Part shown: positions 1-9,988 of the stretch, in pieces
Layout: every line of letters begins with the position of its first letter
Numbering within the stretch: the stretch's first letter is position 1
Origin: Edaphochlamys debaryana
Taxonomy: Eukaryota; Chlorophyta; Chlorophyceae; Chlamydomonadales
Assembly (NCBI GenBank): GCA_016858145.1
Contig: JAEHOE010000200.1
Location: 62,001-126,000 of the forward strand
Direction of reading: 5' to 3'
DNA length: 64,000 nucleotides
Translations under genes and position numbers: made by a program
Notes under the pieces: generated by a model
Told to the model about the DNA's origin: nothing
Databases searched by the model: none
What the model saw: the letters and a program-made list of their open reading frames with translations, nothing else

Positions 1-177
1 CAGTAGTCCGGGGCCGGGCCGGGGTGTCAGGGAGAAAGAACAGGGATGTGTAAGACATGGGTAAGATGTGGGGAAGGAATCACCGTTAGTTATCGTACGG
101 TACGGCAACGGCTCCGTGCTCCGCAGGGTGCGTGCTGAAGGCTCCACCTGTAAGCTGTGCACCACCCGCACCCCCAG

Positions 178-1335
178 GACGAGGACCTCCCCGGATACGG
201 CGTGGCAACGCGCGGGGGCCGCCGGGGCCGCGCCGCGCGGCCCGAGCCCTCCTCGGCTGCGGGCACGGGCGCGGGCGGCGCCGAGGCGGTTGCTGACGCG
301 GACGCTGACGAGGACGAGGACGAGCTGCCCGACTGGGATGACGAGGCGGAGGAGCTGGAGGAAGGTGGCGATGACGGGGAGCGGGTGGTGGTGTCGGCCA
401 CGGTGGAGGACATCCTCAAGCGGCCCAGGTGCGGTGGGGCGGGCTGGGGGTGGGATGGACCCTTCGGGGGGGATTTTGAGGGGTGCAAGGGCACGTGCCG
501 GTGCTAACAGGTCCGCCTGGGTTAGACGTGGTGATGATGTAGGCCGGCTGGGTACATGGCGGCCTGGCGGGGCTGGGTGAGAGCCTCGCAAGGACAGGAG
601 TTGCCCAAGCTGGGTACTACCGGTACTGTGTGTGGGGCGGCCAACGCGCTTCTGCCTTCTGTCTGCGTTGCGCCACCGTGCGCACACGCCCGCGTCCCTC
701 CTGCGCAAAGCCTGCAGCACCCTGGCCTGCATCACTCCGCGCTGCCCACTGCCCTTGTCTCCGCTCACCCGCTGCCTCTCCCTGGATCCCATGCGCGCAG
801 GATCGACATCCTGGGGCAGATGGATCTGGATCTGGAGGATGACGAGGACGAGGACGAGCAGGATCCAGACGCCGGCGCCGGGGGCGTGTCCAGCTTCACC
901 CTGGGCAAGCCCGCTGGCGGCGGCCGGCGGCGGAGCCACCTGGCGGGGCCTGGCATCGGCGGCGGCACCGCTGGCCCCTCCGCCGACGGCGGCTGGGACC
1001 CACTCGCCAACGCTATGACGGCGCCGCCAGCGGCGGCGGAGGCCGCGGCGGCGGCGGTTGGGAGCCGGCGGCGCAGCGGCAGCGCTGGGGCAGCGGCGGC
1101 GAAGCCGGCGGCGGGGAGGAAAGCGGCGGCAGCGGCGGCGGCGGTGAAGGAGGAGGTGGAGGCCGAGGAGGGTGATGATGAGGACTGGGGGGAGGCGGAG
1201 GTGCTGGATGAGCCGCCGCCGCCCTCGCGCACGGCCGGTTCGGCGCGGCGAGTGGCGGTGCGGCCATACGGCGCGGCGAAGCGGCGGCTGGGGCGGCGGA
1301 GGGAGGCGGTGCCGGTGGAGACGGTGGAGGAGTGA
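178..1335 (+). CDS. 3' end of an acidic, Ala-rich protein of unknown function
   Basis: Two exons fit: 178-428 and 801-1335 (stop TGA 1333-1335). They are joined by a GT-AG intron at 429-800, and the phase is preserved (251 + 535 nt, an intact frame). The gene begins upstream of the window or in earlier exons, because 178 follows a CAG acceptor. The protein has alternating acidic blocks (DADADEDEDELPDWDDEAEE; DLEDDEDEDEQDPD), a Gly-rich stretch with GGGRRRSHLAGPG, poly-Ala runs interrupted by basic residues, and a KEEVEAEEGDDEDWGEAEV segment near the end. This composition suggests a disordered nuclear or nucleolar protein, but I recognise no domain and assign no function. The last 160 residues or so recur at 8675-9223 in a broken copy. 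Confidence 0.6.
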
Positions 1336-2194
1336 TGAGGGCTGTTCAGTCAGGGGGTGCGATGGAAGTCACTCGCTGGCAAAGGGCTCACGGTGGGCCT
1401 TTGGCTTGCGTCAAGGAGGCGACACAGGGGTCTCAGAGGAAGAGGCGCAAGCTGTTGCGCATTGCTACGGTGTGAACTGGGCTGACTGGGACGTGGCAAA
1501 CGAGGTTTGGACGTATGGACGTAACAGGCCAGTGAGCAGGATGGGCTGACTGGGACGTGGCAGGCGTGGTCTCGGACCAGGTTAGGGGAGCCGGATGGAT
1601 GCGAGGGAGATGCAAAGCAGGTGCAAAGGTCCGTCAAGGTGTTGCGCGCTGGGAATGGCATCTTGGCGTGCTGGGAGTTCTCAGACTCGTGGCAAACAGG
1701 GTGTCGGGATAGCCTCATGCGTAGCCTCCGCAACATCTTAATGAGAGGGGCGTGCACCTGCATGCTTCTCCAAAGCCAACGCAACTGCCTGCCCCACAGG
1801 CCGTCAACTGTGTCAAGTGGCATCTGCAGGCCGCGAACCAACTACTCCACAGTCACCCTCTCAGCCCCTGCAATCTGACCAGCACATCCGCAACTCCTTC
1901 TCGCGCTTTCTCCTCCATCGTCTCAAGTTCTCCTTCGCCTCCGCCTGTACTCCTGCATACGAGCCGACATAGCCACATCCAGCTCCGTGCAACTCTCAAA
2001 CCCTGCACGACACGCCATCACGCCCCACGCCCCGTCCTTGTCTTCCTCGTTCTCGGTCTGCCAGCCTCTTCACTCTTACTTGCAGATCCCGTCCGCACGG
2101 CTTGCCCTCGACCTTCGCACACCTGGTGCGCTTGCAACTCATGTCCCTCCGGCCCCGTCCGCAAGGGCCGAGACAAGCCCGACAGGCGGACTGA
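1336..2194. other. Intergenic region between convergent genes
   Basis: This stretch separates the stop codon of the acidic gene (+) from the stop codon of the beta-helix gene (-), so it should hold two converging 3' UTRs. I see no coding feature. A short imperfect direct repeat built on GGGCTGACTGGGACGTGGCA occurs twice at about 1479-1563. The whole stretch recurs nearly unchanged at 9121-9988. Confidence 0.6.
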
Positions 2195-5100
2195 TCAGTC
2201 GAGGATCACCACATCCCCGTCCCCAAGCACGAGGCCGCCGTCCTCCCCCAGAGGCTCATCTCCCCCGGCATTTCCGGTCGCCACCCACCGGCCCTCGCCC
2301 GGCAGCTGCATGCACGACCCTTCCCCGGTCGCGCGGAATCCCGCGCCGCCATTGTTGATCGCCTCCTCCGCCAGCTCGGCCGCTCCCTCCGCCGCTCCGC
2401 CATCCTCCCACGCAAGCTTCACCTCGCCGCCCAAGCTCGCGAGGAAGCCGTCCTCACCGTTTTCCCTCGCGACCGAGCCGGGGCCCAGCAGCAGGCTGCC
2501 GTTCTTCTCTGAGAGGAAGCCATGGCGAGTGTTGTTGGTGGCCCGGCAGCCCCCCGCGCTGGCGTCCAGGGTGGCCTCCTCGCCCACGGAGAAGCCGTCC
2601 TCGCACTCCTTGGCCATGCACCCTGGGTTGGGAGGGTTTGGGGGGTTGACGTTGAGGTTGTACACTGAGTAAGATTCAAGACTGGGCGCAGAGCCGAGGG
2701 CTCAGCAGGGAATGGGTTGGGGTCTAATTGGGGCTGTTAAAGGGATAGAGCCATGTCAGGGCTAGGGACAGGCACTGGATTGCGCGACGCACCCCGGCCC
2801 AGGGTCATTGTGGAGCCCAGTCCGGCCGCCGAGAAGCCCTCCTCCTCGCAACCGATGGCCTGGTGTGGATAGGGGCGGGGAAAGGGCCACAGCTGGGGAA
2901 ATATCCAGTAACAGCAACGGAGAGGGCTAGGGACACGAGAAGAGCAACACCCAGTGCGCATGCAATGCCAGGTGCGCTCATTGCTGCACACTCCAGCCAT
3001 ACAAGGCTTGGAACAAGGGCCATCAGCCCACGCAGAGTCACGGCGCTGTGCATAGCAACGCGGGTTACGAACCTGCAGCACACTCCACCACCGCGCCAAG
3101 GCGCCACACACCTTGCAGCCGGCACCCGCGACCAGAGAGGCGCCCCACCTGGGCCCGGTAGCCGTCCTCTGCAGGGCAGGAGGGCGCGGCGGCGGTGTCA
3201 GAAAGTCAGGCAAGGGCCCCGCAACCATGGCCACACCACTCGAGGCAAGGCAGCCGCAGGGAGTCAGACACAGCAGCCAACCCCGGCGGAGTGACGTGGA
3301 GCCGTATCACGCCCGGGTCCCACAAAACCATGGCCGCACCCCGCATACACCCCTGTGTGTCTCCAGTCGCCCTGCCCCCTGCACGGCCCTTTCCCCCACG
3401 CCACGCTCACCGGTCATGCCCTCGGCCACGCAGCCCTCCCCAGCCAGCAGGGCGGAGCCCTCGCCGTCAGTGGTGAAGCCGTGGCGGCAGTTGCGCGCAA
3501 CGCACCCCGCACCCGCCTCCAGCACTCCACCGCTGGCGCTCGCAAAGCCGGCGTGGCCGCACTCCTTCGCGCAGCATCCCTCCGTCTGCAGGTTGCTGCC
3601 ACCACCGTCGCACATGAACCCCACGCCCTTGACGGCCAGGTCACGGGCCGCGTCCACGTGCCGTGCCGTACAGCGTACGGCGCTCGCGCTCGCGCCGTAC
3701 ACCGCCAGGCCGTGCTCGGGCGCCGGCCCCAGCTCGACGCCCTCCAGCTTTGCATCGGCGCCATCGCGCCGGCGGCCGTGACCGTCCCCCAGGAAGAATG
3801 GCGGACAAATGGGACGCTCCGGAACGTCAACTCGGACGCTCCGGAACGTCACGCCCAGGGGCAGGCTCCTGATCAGGGCTAGCAGCAGCACCCACACCTT
3901 AAGGTGTCGTTACGGATGGTCAGCCCCTGCAGGCCGGGCGAAATCTTGAGGATGGCGTTCTCAAGCGCCTCCACCACTGCCCCCTTGAGGTCAAGGACCA
4001 TCTCCGCCGCCGCCAAGGGGGCGGCCGGGGCTGGGGCCGGTGGAGGCGGATGGGCCGCCGCCGCCGCCTTAAGTCTTTCCACCATTGCTGGGCCGGCCCC
4101 GGGCTGCTGCTGCGGCTGCTGCTGTGGCAGGCCTTCGGCCTTGTCCTAGCACCGTTTGCGCCCCGACCGCTGCTGCCCAGTCGGGGGCTTGGGGGCATTG
4201 CCGCTGCCGCCTCCTCCTGCCCCCACAGCCTTATTCTCCCGCTGCTGGTGCGGACCTCCGTCCCCAACCCGGCGCCGTTTGCGTCCCGGCCGCCGCTGCC
4301 CAGCCCCCGCCGCCGCACCTCCTCCGCTGTCCCTGCCGCCGCCGGCGGCGTTATGCTGCCGGCGGGCGCCCCTAGACGCCATCGGCACCGGCGGCAGCCC
4401 GAGAGCGCCCATGCCCACCGAGCTTTCTCTTCGATGCAGCGCCGGCCTGTGCCGAGCGGCCCCCTGCGGACGGCCCTGTGCCGGAGTCAGCGGCAGCGGC
4501 AGCCACACGCCCAGGCCCGGAGCTGGAGACTTCGGGCTGAGCAGACGCCGTAGAGCGCGCTGCACGCAGGCGCCTTGGCTTCTTGAGCTTGCGCCGGTCC
4601 CTTGGCTGCATGGACTGGAGCCACTGCTTGTCCTCCGCCGGCTCCTGCCCTCCGGTGCCTGCTGCCCGCTTCCCCGCCACACGCAGGGCTCCTCCGCCGC
4701 GCTCTGCTGCGTTCCGCCCCTGTCCTTCCAGTGTGAGCACATGATGAACGGTGAACGGTTACTGGTAGGAGGCGCGGCCGAGGAGGGGCCATCGATACAC
4801 GCTGAGCATGGTCATTGCGTGCCAAGGACTAAGGTGGGACCTGAGTGTGGTCAGTGCAAGTTATGACAGGGACTTGCGTTCTGGCTTGCAGGGGGCAAGC
4901 CCGTGAGGTGGGTCGCTTGGCCCCAGCGTTCAGCGCTGTGACCCCAGGGGGGTCCTTCATTGTAAACACCGAGGACTGTCCTTCCTCCTCCATGGGACCC
5001 GGCCCTTCTGCCTCGCCGCCGCCGGCAACCTCGCTGCCGCTGCAGTCGTTGCCGCTGCCGTCCTTGCCGCCCCTTCCGCCGCCGCCGCCGATGCTACCGA

Positions 5101-5437
5101 CCACGCTGTCGCCCTCGGCCTCCGCTGCGTGAGCCTCCGCGGGCGGGGGCGCGGGTCCCGAGCTGGAGCTGCCTGCAGGGGCATACTCCTGCTGCCGCTG
5201 CGGCGTCCCTGGCGCCTCTGCCGTTGACTGCGATTGCCCGCCAAACCTACGCGCGACCAAAGCCTCTAGCTCCTGGTTTTGTTGAGCGAGCGCCATGGTC
5301 ATTATGTGCTCCTCGCGACGCGCACGCTGTACCTCACCAAGCTGCTCTCGCATTTTCCCAATTTGCGCCCTCATCTCTGCCATCTGCAGCTCGTGCTGCG
5401 CCCGCTGTATGTCTGCCGCCGTTGGAGCGACGGCCAT
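2195..5437 (-). pseudogene. Coiled-coil / right-handed beta-helix gene, copy A (disrupted)
   Basis: On the minus strand a start codon at 5437 opens a coiled coil (MAVAPTAADIQRAQHELQ...) ending in QELEALVARRFGGQSQST. Low-complexity Gly/Ala/Gln sequence follows, then beta-helix rungs of roughly 20 residues containing repeated HGF/AGF turns (e.g. CRHGFTTDGEGSALLAGEG). Visible exon ends are donor 3410, exon 2793-2859, and last exon 2622-2195 (stop at 2195-2197). Lesions relative to copy B are: an in-frame TAG at 4146-4148; a one-base loss at about 3896-3900 that ends the frame in CGCCC; a deletion in the rungs near 3790-3850; and a probable shift between 4372 and 4330. Such helices are known in carbohydrate-binding or carbohydrate-cleaving proteins, but I see no catalytic signature. 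A functional, heavily spliced gene is possible but less likely. Confidence 0.6.
4730..4975 (-). mobile_element. Introner-like insertion with 10-bp target site duplication
   Basis: A 246-bp block sits in copy A exactly where copy B is continuous. It is flanked by identical 10-bp direct repeats (CTGTCCTTCC on +) at 4720-4729 and 4976-4985, and copy B (around 12915) has one unduplicated version of the site. On the gene's minus strand, a GT donor just inside the element (4969-4968) and the AG of the distal repeat copy (4721-4720) define a 250-nt intron. Removing it rejoins the frame as ...EEEGQSS|GRNAAERGG. Weak similarity of the two ends (GTGTGAGCA / GTGTTTACA) hints at short inverted termini. 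Introners in other algae are known to insert this way; here splicing is inferred, not shown. Confidence 0.6.
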
Positions 5438-6031
5438 GGCTGCTTGCGTGGGCTCGCGCAAGCCGCGAACGCCGACGCGGGTTTTGTCGGAGGCCGGAGC
5501 CCCGCCTCTGACGGCCCCAGTGGAGCGGAGAAGGGACCCTGCAGTCACGGTTGAGGCATAAGGAGTCAGCAGGGGGCGCGTCTGCAGAAGCGCAGCAAGT
5601 TTGTCGCCCGCAACCGCGAGCCATGGCACCAGTTTTGGAGAAGTCCTTGCTCTGCAGCTAGCTCTCGTCGCACCTTGGAGCAAGTCTGTGTGTGCCCAGA
5701 GTTGCGGCACACAAATACTAGTGAGCGCGCGAGCCCTCGTGTGGCTTGGAACGGGGGCGGGCGGGAGAGGGCGGGAGAGGGCGCGAGGCACGAACCCCAG
5801 CTGGGCTGCTGCGCTAGGCAATCCGGACATGTCCAGGCACTTCCTCTACTCTGTCATTGATGTGCACACAAATAGCTGGGCATACTAGCTGTTCACGCGC
5901 TATTCTACGCAGAAGCGACACCAACATGCCAAGTTGCAGTCCAGCACTCTGTCGAATGCTTCACATCTTCTACATTTAACGCCAGAGATCCGAAGCGGAC
6001 ACCGAAAGTTCCGGCGCCAAGACTCCGCAGC
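5438..6031. other. Intergenic / upstream region
   Basis: This lies between the start codon of beta-helix copy A (-) and the start of the ankyrin-type relic (+). An open frame runs upstream of 5437 to 5830 on the minus strand, but its composition gives no support for coding. I see no TATA box or other clear element. Confidence 0.4.
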
Positions 6032-8405
6032 ATGTCGCCCTGCCGAACATCCACCTCGCGCATAGCGGCTTTCCTGCCTCCCAATTTCGTTGCAACGACG
6101 CTCAGGCTAGTAGATCGATCGGCAGCTGCTCTATTCCGCGATCACAATACGGTCCGCCTGAGCCAGCCGGTGCCGACGTGGGCCTTCTCCGCCCGATGGA
6201 GCCCCCCTGGCGCATGTCGCGCCCTCACCCTCACCCAGCGCTGAAAGCTCCTGTGCCTCACCGCCGCAGTGGTGGCGTGCCAATCCTGGCCGTAGCCGTT
6301 ACGGCAGCTGGCATGCTCGTCACTTCCGATGTGCTCGCGGCGGCGGCAGCTGCAGGGCAGTTCGGCAGCTGCAGCTGGCTCCTGGATCAGATCGCGAGCC
6401 GCCGGCCTGCCCGGCGGATCCAGATCGGGAGGAGGCTCGCGGCGAGGGCGGTGTGGGCGTTGGGTTCGAGGCCTGGGCCTGGGGCCTGGCCTGGGCCTGG
6501 GCTGCGAGGGCCCGGTCCTGGCGGCGCTGCGGGGCGGCCACGCGCACCTGGCGGCCTGGCTGCGGCGCCGCGCCGCCCTCCACGCACCGCACGTGTCGTC
6601 CTACATGTCGTACGACAGGTACGGCAAGTACGGCGGCGGAGCAGCCTGCGGCGGCGATGATGGCGGGTTCGAGGGGCGCATGCTGGCGGCGGCGGCCGAG
6701 GGCTGTGGCCTACCGGTGCTGACGTGGCTGTGCGATGAGGGGGAGTTGGGGGCGGCCGACGGACCGTCCCAGAACGGTCGAGGGCGGGGTCCGGAGCCCG
6801 ACTGGGCCCACCGGCCGCTCCTGCAGCGGTTGGGCCTCGAGGGGCCCGCCATTCGCGCCCTCCGCCTCCAGCGCCTGAGCGGGCCCGAGCGGGATGCCGT
6901 ACTGGCGGCTGCCGTACGCAGCCCCACGCCCGACTGGCGGGCCAAGGTCGAGTGGCTGGAGGCGGCGCTGGCGGCGGCGCCGCCGCCAGAGGACGCCGAC
7001 GCTGAGACCGACGCGGCGGCGGCTGGCGGCGGCCGCCGTCGCCGTCGACGCCGTCGCGGCCTGCCGGGACCGCATCACGTGGCTGCGCCGCCGCCGCCGG
7101 CCGTACAGGTACGAGCTCGGCCCAGGAGCGATCTGCGTCGCAGCCGCCGCCGGCCACGTGGAGGTGCTGACGTCACTGATCGCGTACGGCGTACGGCCGA
7201 GCGCGGATGCGGCCCGCAACGCCGCCGCCAGGGGCCAGGTGGCGGCGGCGGCGGCGCTAGCGGCGGCGGCGGCGCCGGTCAACGTCGCCGCGACGGCGCG
7301 TCACGCGGCGGCGGGCGGTCACGTGGACGTGATGACGTGGATGCAGGCGCACGTGGGCCTGGGCCTGGGCCTGGGGGTGGAGGGGCTGGCCATGGCGGCC
7401 GCTAGCTCGGGGGCGGTGGAGGCATTGGAGTGGGTGGAGCGGGAACGGCAGGCGGAGCGGGGAGCAGCTGGGGCGGCGGAGGACGTCAGGGCGGGAGGAG
7501 GCGGAAGGGAAGAGAGGGCGGGGGCTGGAGACGAGGCTGGGGACGAGAAGGGAAGGGCGGCGGGGGAGGGGAAGAGGAAGGGCATGCAGCACGGAGGGGC
7601 GAGGAAGGGATAGTGTGGGGCGGTCGGGAACTGTAGCTGGCGGCTGCGGCGGGGAGCGAGCCGGCGCTGGAGTGGCTGCTGGCGCACGGAGCGAGCTGGG
7701 TGAGCGGGGCGCGGTGGGGATGGGTGGAGGGGGTGGGGATCAGCGTGGGCCGTGGGCCTGGGTGGGCCTGGGTGGGCCTGAAGGTACTTGGGAGCAGCTC
7801 CATCCCCCGGGTGTTGAGCCCCCACCAGCCGTGCAAGGGTCATGGCCCCGGGTCCTCCCATTCCCCCCTTCCCCTCCCCACCGATCCCCATCTCCCCCAC
7901 CCCACCCCCTTCCTTTCCCCCTTCCTCACCCCTTCCCCACCCCAGGACGCGTCCCCCCCGGCCCCCGGCGGCGGCCCCTACGAGCGCCCCTCCCTGGCCG
8001 GCGACCTCCCCACACTGGCCGCCCTCCGCCGCCTGGCCGCCCCCCTGCCCCCGGGACTGCTGGCCGCGTGTGTGGGCGCTGACGTGGAGCAACCCGTGCT
8101 GACGTGGCTGACGGACGCAGGTGGGGGGAGGGGGTGGGGTGTGGGGCTGTGGTGGGGGTGGAATGCTGCTGCCGTGCCTCGATACCCCTTGGGGTGCGTA
8201 CCCCTTCAACCTGCGTGCATGCGTGCCCCAATACGCACCGCCACGCCTGACTGATGCTGCCGTACATGGCCCGGCTGTCGTACCATACGCAGGGGCGCCC
8301 GTGGACTGGGGCGCGGCGGAGGCGGCTGCGTGGGAGGTGCCGCGGCCGGGGCCGGGGCTGGCCTGGCTGGCTTCGGAGCGGCGGCGGCGGGGGCCGTCCC
8401 CCTGA
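6032..8405 (+). pseudogene. Volvocine ankyrin-type repeat gene, decayed
   Basis: Conceptual translation gives a recognisable family layout: an N-terminal IAAFLPPNFVATTLRLVDRS segment, then ankyrin-like units such as VLAAAAAAGQFGSCSWLLDQ, GAICVAAAAGHVEVLTSLIA and ATARHAAAGGHVDVMTW. Later pieces are EPALEWLLAHGASW, ERPSLAGDLPTLAALRRLAA and GAPVDWGAAEAAAWEVPRPG, ending at TGA 8403-8405. The similarity changes frame at least three times (about 6265, 6380-6450 and 7015-7040), and an in-frame TGA at 6242-6244 interrupts it early. Plausible introns remain at 7698-7944 and 8121-8291, and another may lie near 7486-7636. The repeats resemble ankyrin but are Ala-rich, as is common in volvocine algae. 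Some shifts could be assembly errors; their number favours decay. Confidence 0.6.
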
Positions 8406-8674
8406 TGGGGGGGAAGGCAGGTGTGCTCGGGGCTGCGGAGGTGTGCGAAGGTTGAGGGGTACGCTACACGACGCCCGGGGAGCGCAGCCCCCGGCGCAGG
8501 CTCAGGCCTTCAGCCTGCTCCTGGCTTGCCACCAACCCGAGACGTGTGGTGTCATGGGTCTCCTGGCCCCTGGTGCCTAGTAACCCCAAATCCCACGGTT
8601 ACTCTGTCCTCCTCCCGTCCTCCGGCCCCTTCCTGACCCTGCTGTTCCCCTCCCGCAGACGACTCTCCCCCGCC

Positions 8675-9223
8675 GACGAGCAGGATCCAGACGACGGCGC
8701 CGGCGGCGTGTCCAGCTTCACGCTGGGCAAGCCCGCTGGCGGCGGCCGGCGGCGGAGCCACCTGGCGGGGCCTGGCATCGGCGGCGGCCCCGCTGGGCCC
8801 TCCGCCGACGGCGGCTGGGACCCTCTCGCCAACGCCATGACGGCACCGCCAGCTGCGGCGGAGGCAGCGGCAGCGGCGGTTGGAAGCCGGCGGCGCAGCG
8901 GCAGCGCTGGGGCGGCGGCGGCGAAGCCGGCGGCAGGGAGGAAAGCGGCGGCAGCAGCGGCGGCGGTGAAGGAGGAGGTGGAGGAGGAGGTGGAGAATGC
9001 CGAGGAGGACGATGAGGACTGGGGGGAGGCGGAGGTGCTGGACGCTGCAAAGCGGCGGCGCTGCGAAGCGGCGGCTGGGGCGGCGGAGGGAGGCGGTGCC
9101 GGTGGAGACGGTGGAGGAGTGATGAGGGCTGTTCAGTCAGGGGGTGCGATGGAAGTCACTAGCTGGCAAAGGGCTCACGGTGGGCCTTTGGCTTGCGTCA
9201 AGGAGGCGACACAGGGGTTTTAG
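8675..9223 (+). pseudogene. 5'-truncated, frame-shifted copy of the acidic gene's last exon
   Basis: From GACGAGCAGGATCCAGAC onward this matches 853-1335, including the GGGRRRSHLAGPG and KAAAAAAAVKEEV segments. The upstream part of the parental exon and the exon before it are missing. The copy is joined instead to sequence downstream of the ankyrin relic that ends in an acceptor-like TCCCGCAG at 8651-8658. Near the 3' end, a deletion after EVLD removes the Pro/Ser/Arg-rich segment and shifts the frame. The ancestral stop at about 9120 is therefore read through, and the frame ends at 9223 in former 3' UTR. It is probably nonfunctional unless it serves as a chimeric terminal exon for the ankyrin gene. 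Confidence 0.6.
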
Positions 9224-9988
9224 AGGAAGAGGCGCAAGCTGTTGCGCATTGCTACGATGTGGACTGGGCTGACTGGGACGTGGCAGACGAGGTTTGGACG
9301 TATGGACGTGCCAGGCCAGTGAGCAGGTTGGGCTGACTGGGACGTGGTAGACGTGGTCTCGGACCAGGGTAGGGGAGCATGCGAGGGAGATGCAAAGCAG
9401 GTGCAAAGGTCCGTCAAGCTGTTGCGCACTGGGAAATGTGGGAATGGCATCTTGGCGTGCTGGGAGTTCTCAGACTCGTGGCAAGTAGGGTGTCGGGATA
9501 GCCTCATGCGTAGCCTCCGCAACATCTTAATGAGAGGGGCGTGCACCTGCATGCTTCTCCAAAGCCAACGCAACTGCCTGCCCCACAAGCCGTCAACTGC
9601 CGTCAAGTGGCATCTGCAGGCCGCGAACCAACTACTCCACAGTCACCCTCTCAGCTCCTGCAATCTGACCAGCACATCCGCAACTCCTTCTCGCGCTTTC
9701 TCCTCCATCGTCTCAAGTTCTCCTTCGCCTCCGCCTGTACTCCTGCATACGAGCCGACATAGCCACATCCAGCTCCGTGCAACTCTCAAACCCTGCACGA
9801 CACGCCATCACGCCCCACGCCCCGTCCTTGTCTTCCTCGTTCTCGGTCTGCCAGCCTCTTCACTCTTACTTGCAGATTCCGTCCACACGGCTTGCCCTCG
9901 ACCTTCGCACACCTGGTGCGCTTGCAACTAACTCATGTCCCTCCGGCCCCGTCCGCAAGGGCCGAGACAAGCCCGACAGGCGGACTGA
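9224..9988. other. Duplicate of the convergent intergenic region
   Basis: This is a near-identical copy of 1440-2194 with scattered substitutions and small indels, for example an added GAAATGTG-like insertion near 9433 and TAAC near 9930. I see no gene. Confidence 0.6.

Larger units (their letters stand above)
853..5530. repeat. Segmental duplication, copy A
   Basis: Copy A runs from the middle of the last exon of the acidic gene, through the shared intergenic sequence, to just beyond the start codon of the beta-helix gene. It matches 8675-14050 in the same order and orientation. Similarity is very high in the noncoding part (about 1336-2190 against 9121-9980, a few differences per 100 bases by eye). 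It falls toward the 5' end of the beta-helix gene, where the N-terminal coiled coils are barely alignable. The outer limits are approximate. Confidence 0.85.

Noticed and set aside
1..177. 170-codon ORF starting at 68
   Set aside because: Arg/Thr-rich and in a different frame from the acidic exon that begins after the CAG at 175-177. This stretch is best read as intron.
2805..3125. Hydrophobic minus-strand reading frame (LGVALLVSLALSVAVTG) also visible at 10552-10830
   Set aside because: It lies inside the intron between two beta-helix exons in both copies. It joins the downstream exon in frame only in copy B, and its similarity is no greater than that of the surrounding duplicated noncoding DNA.
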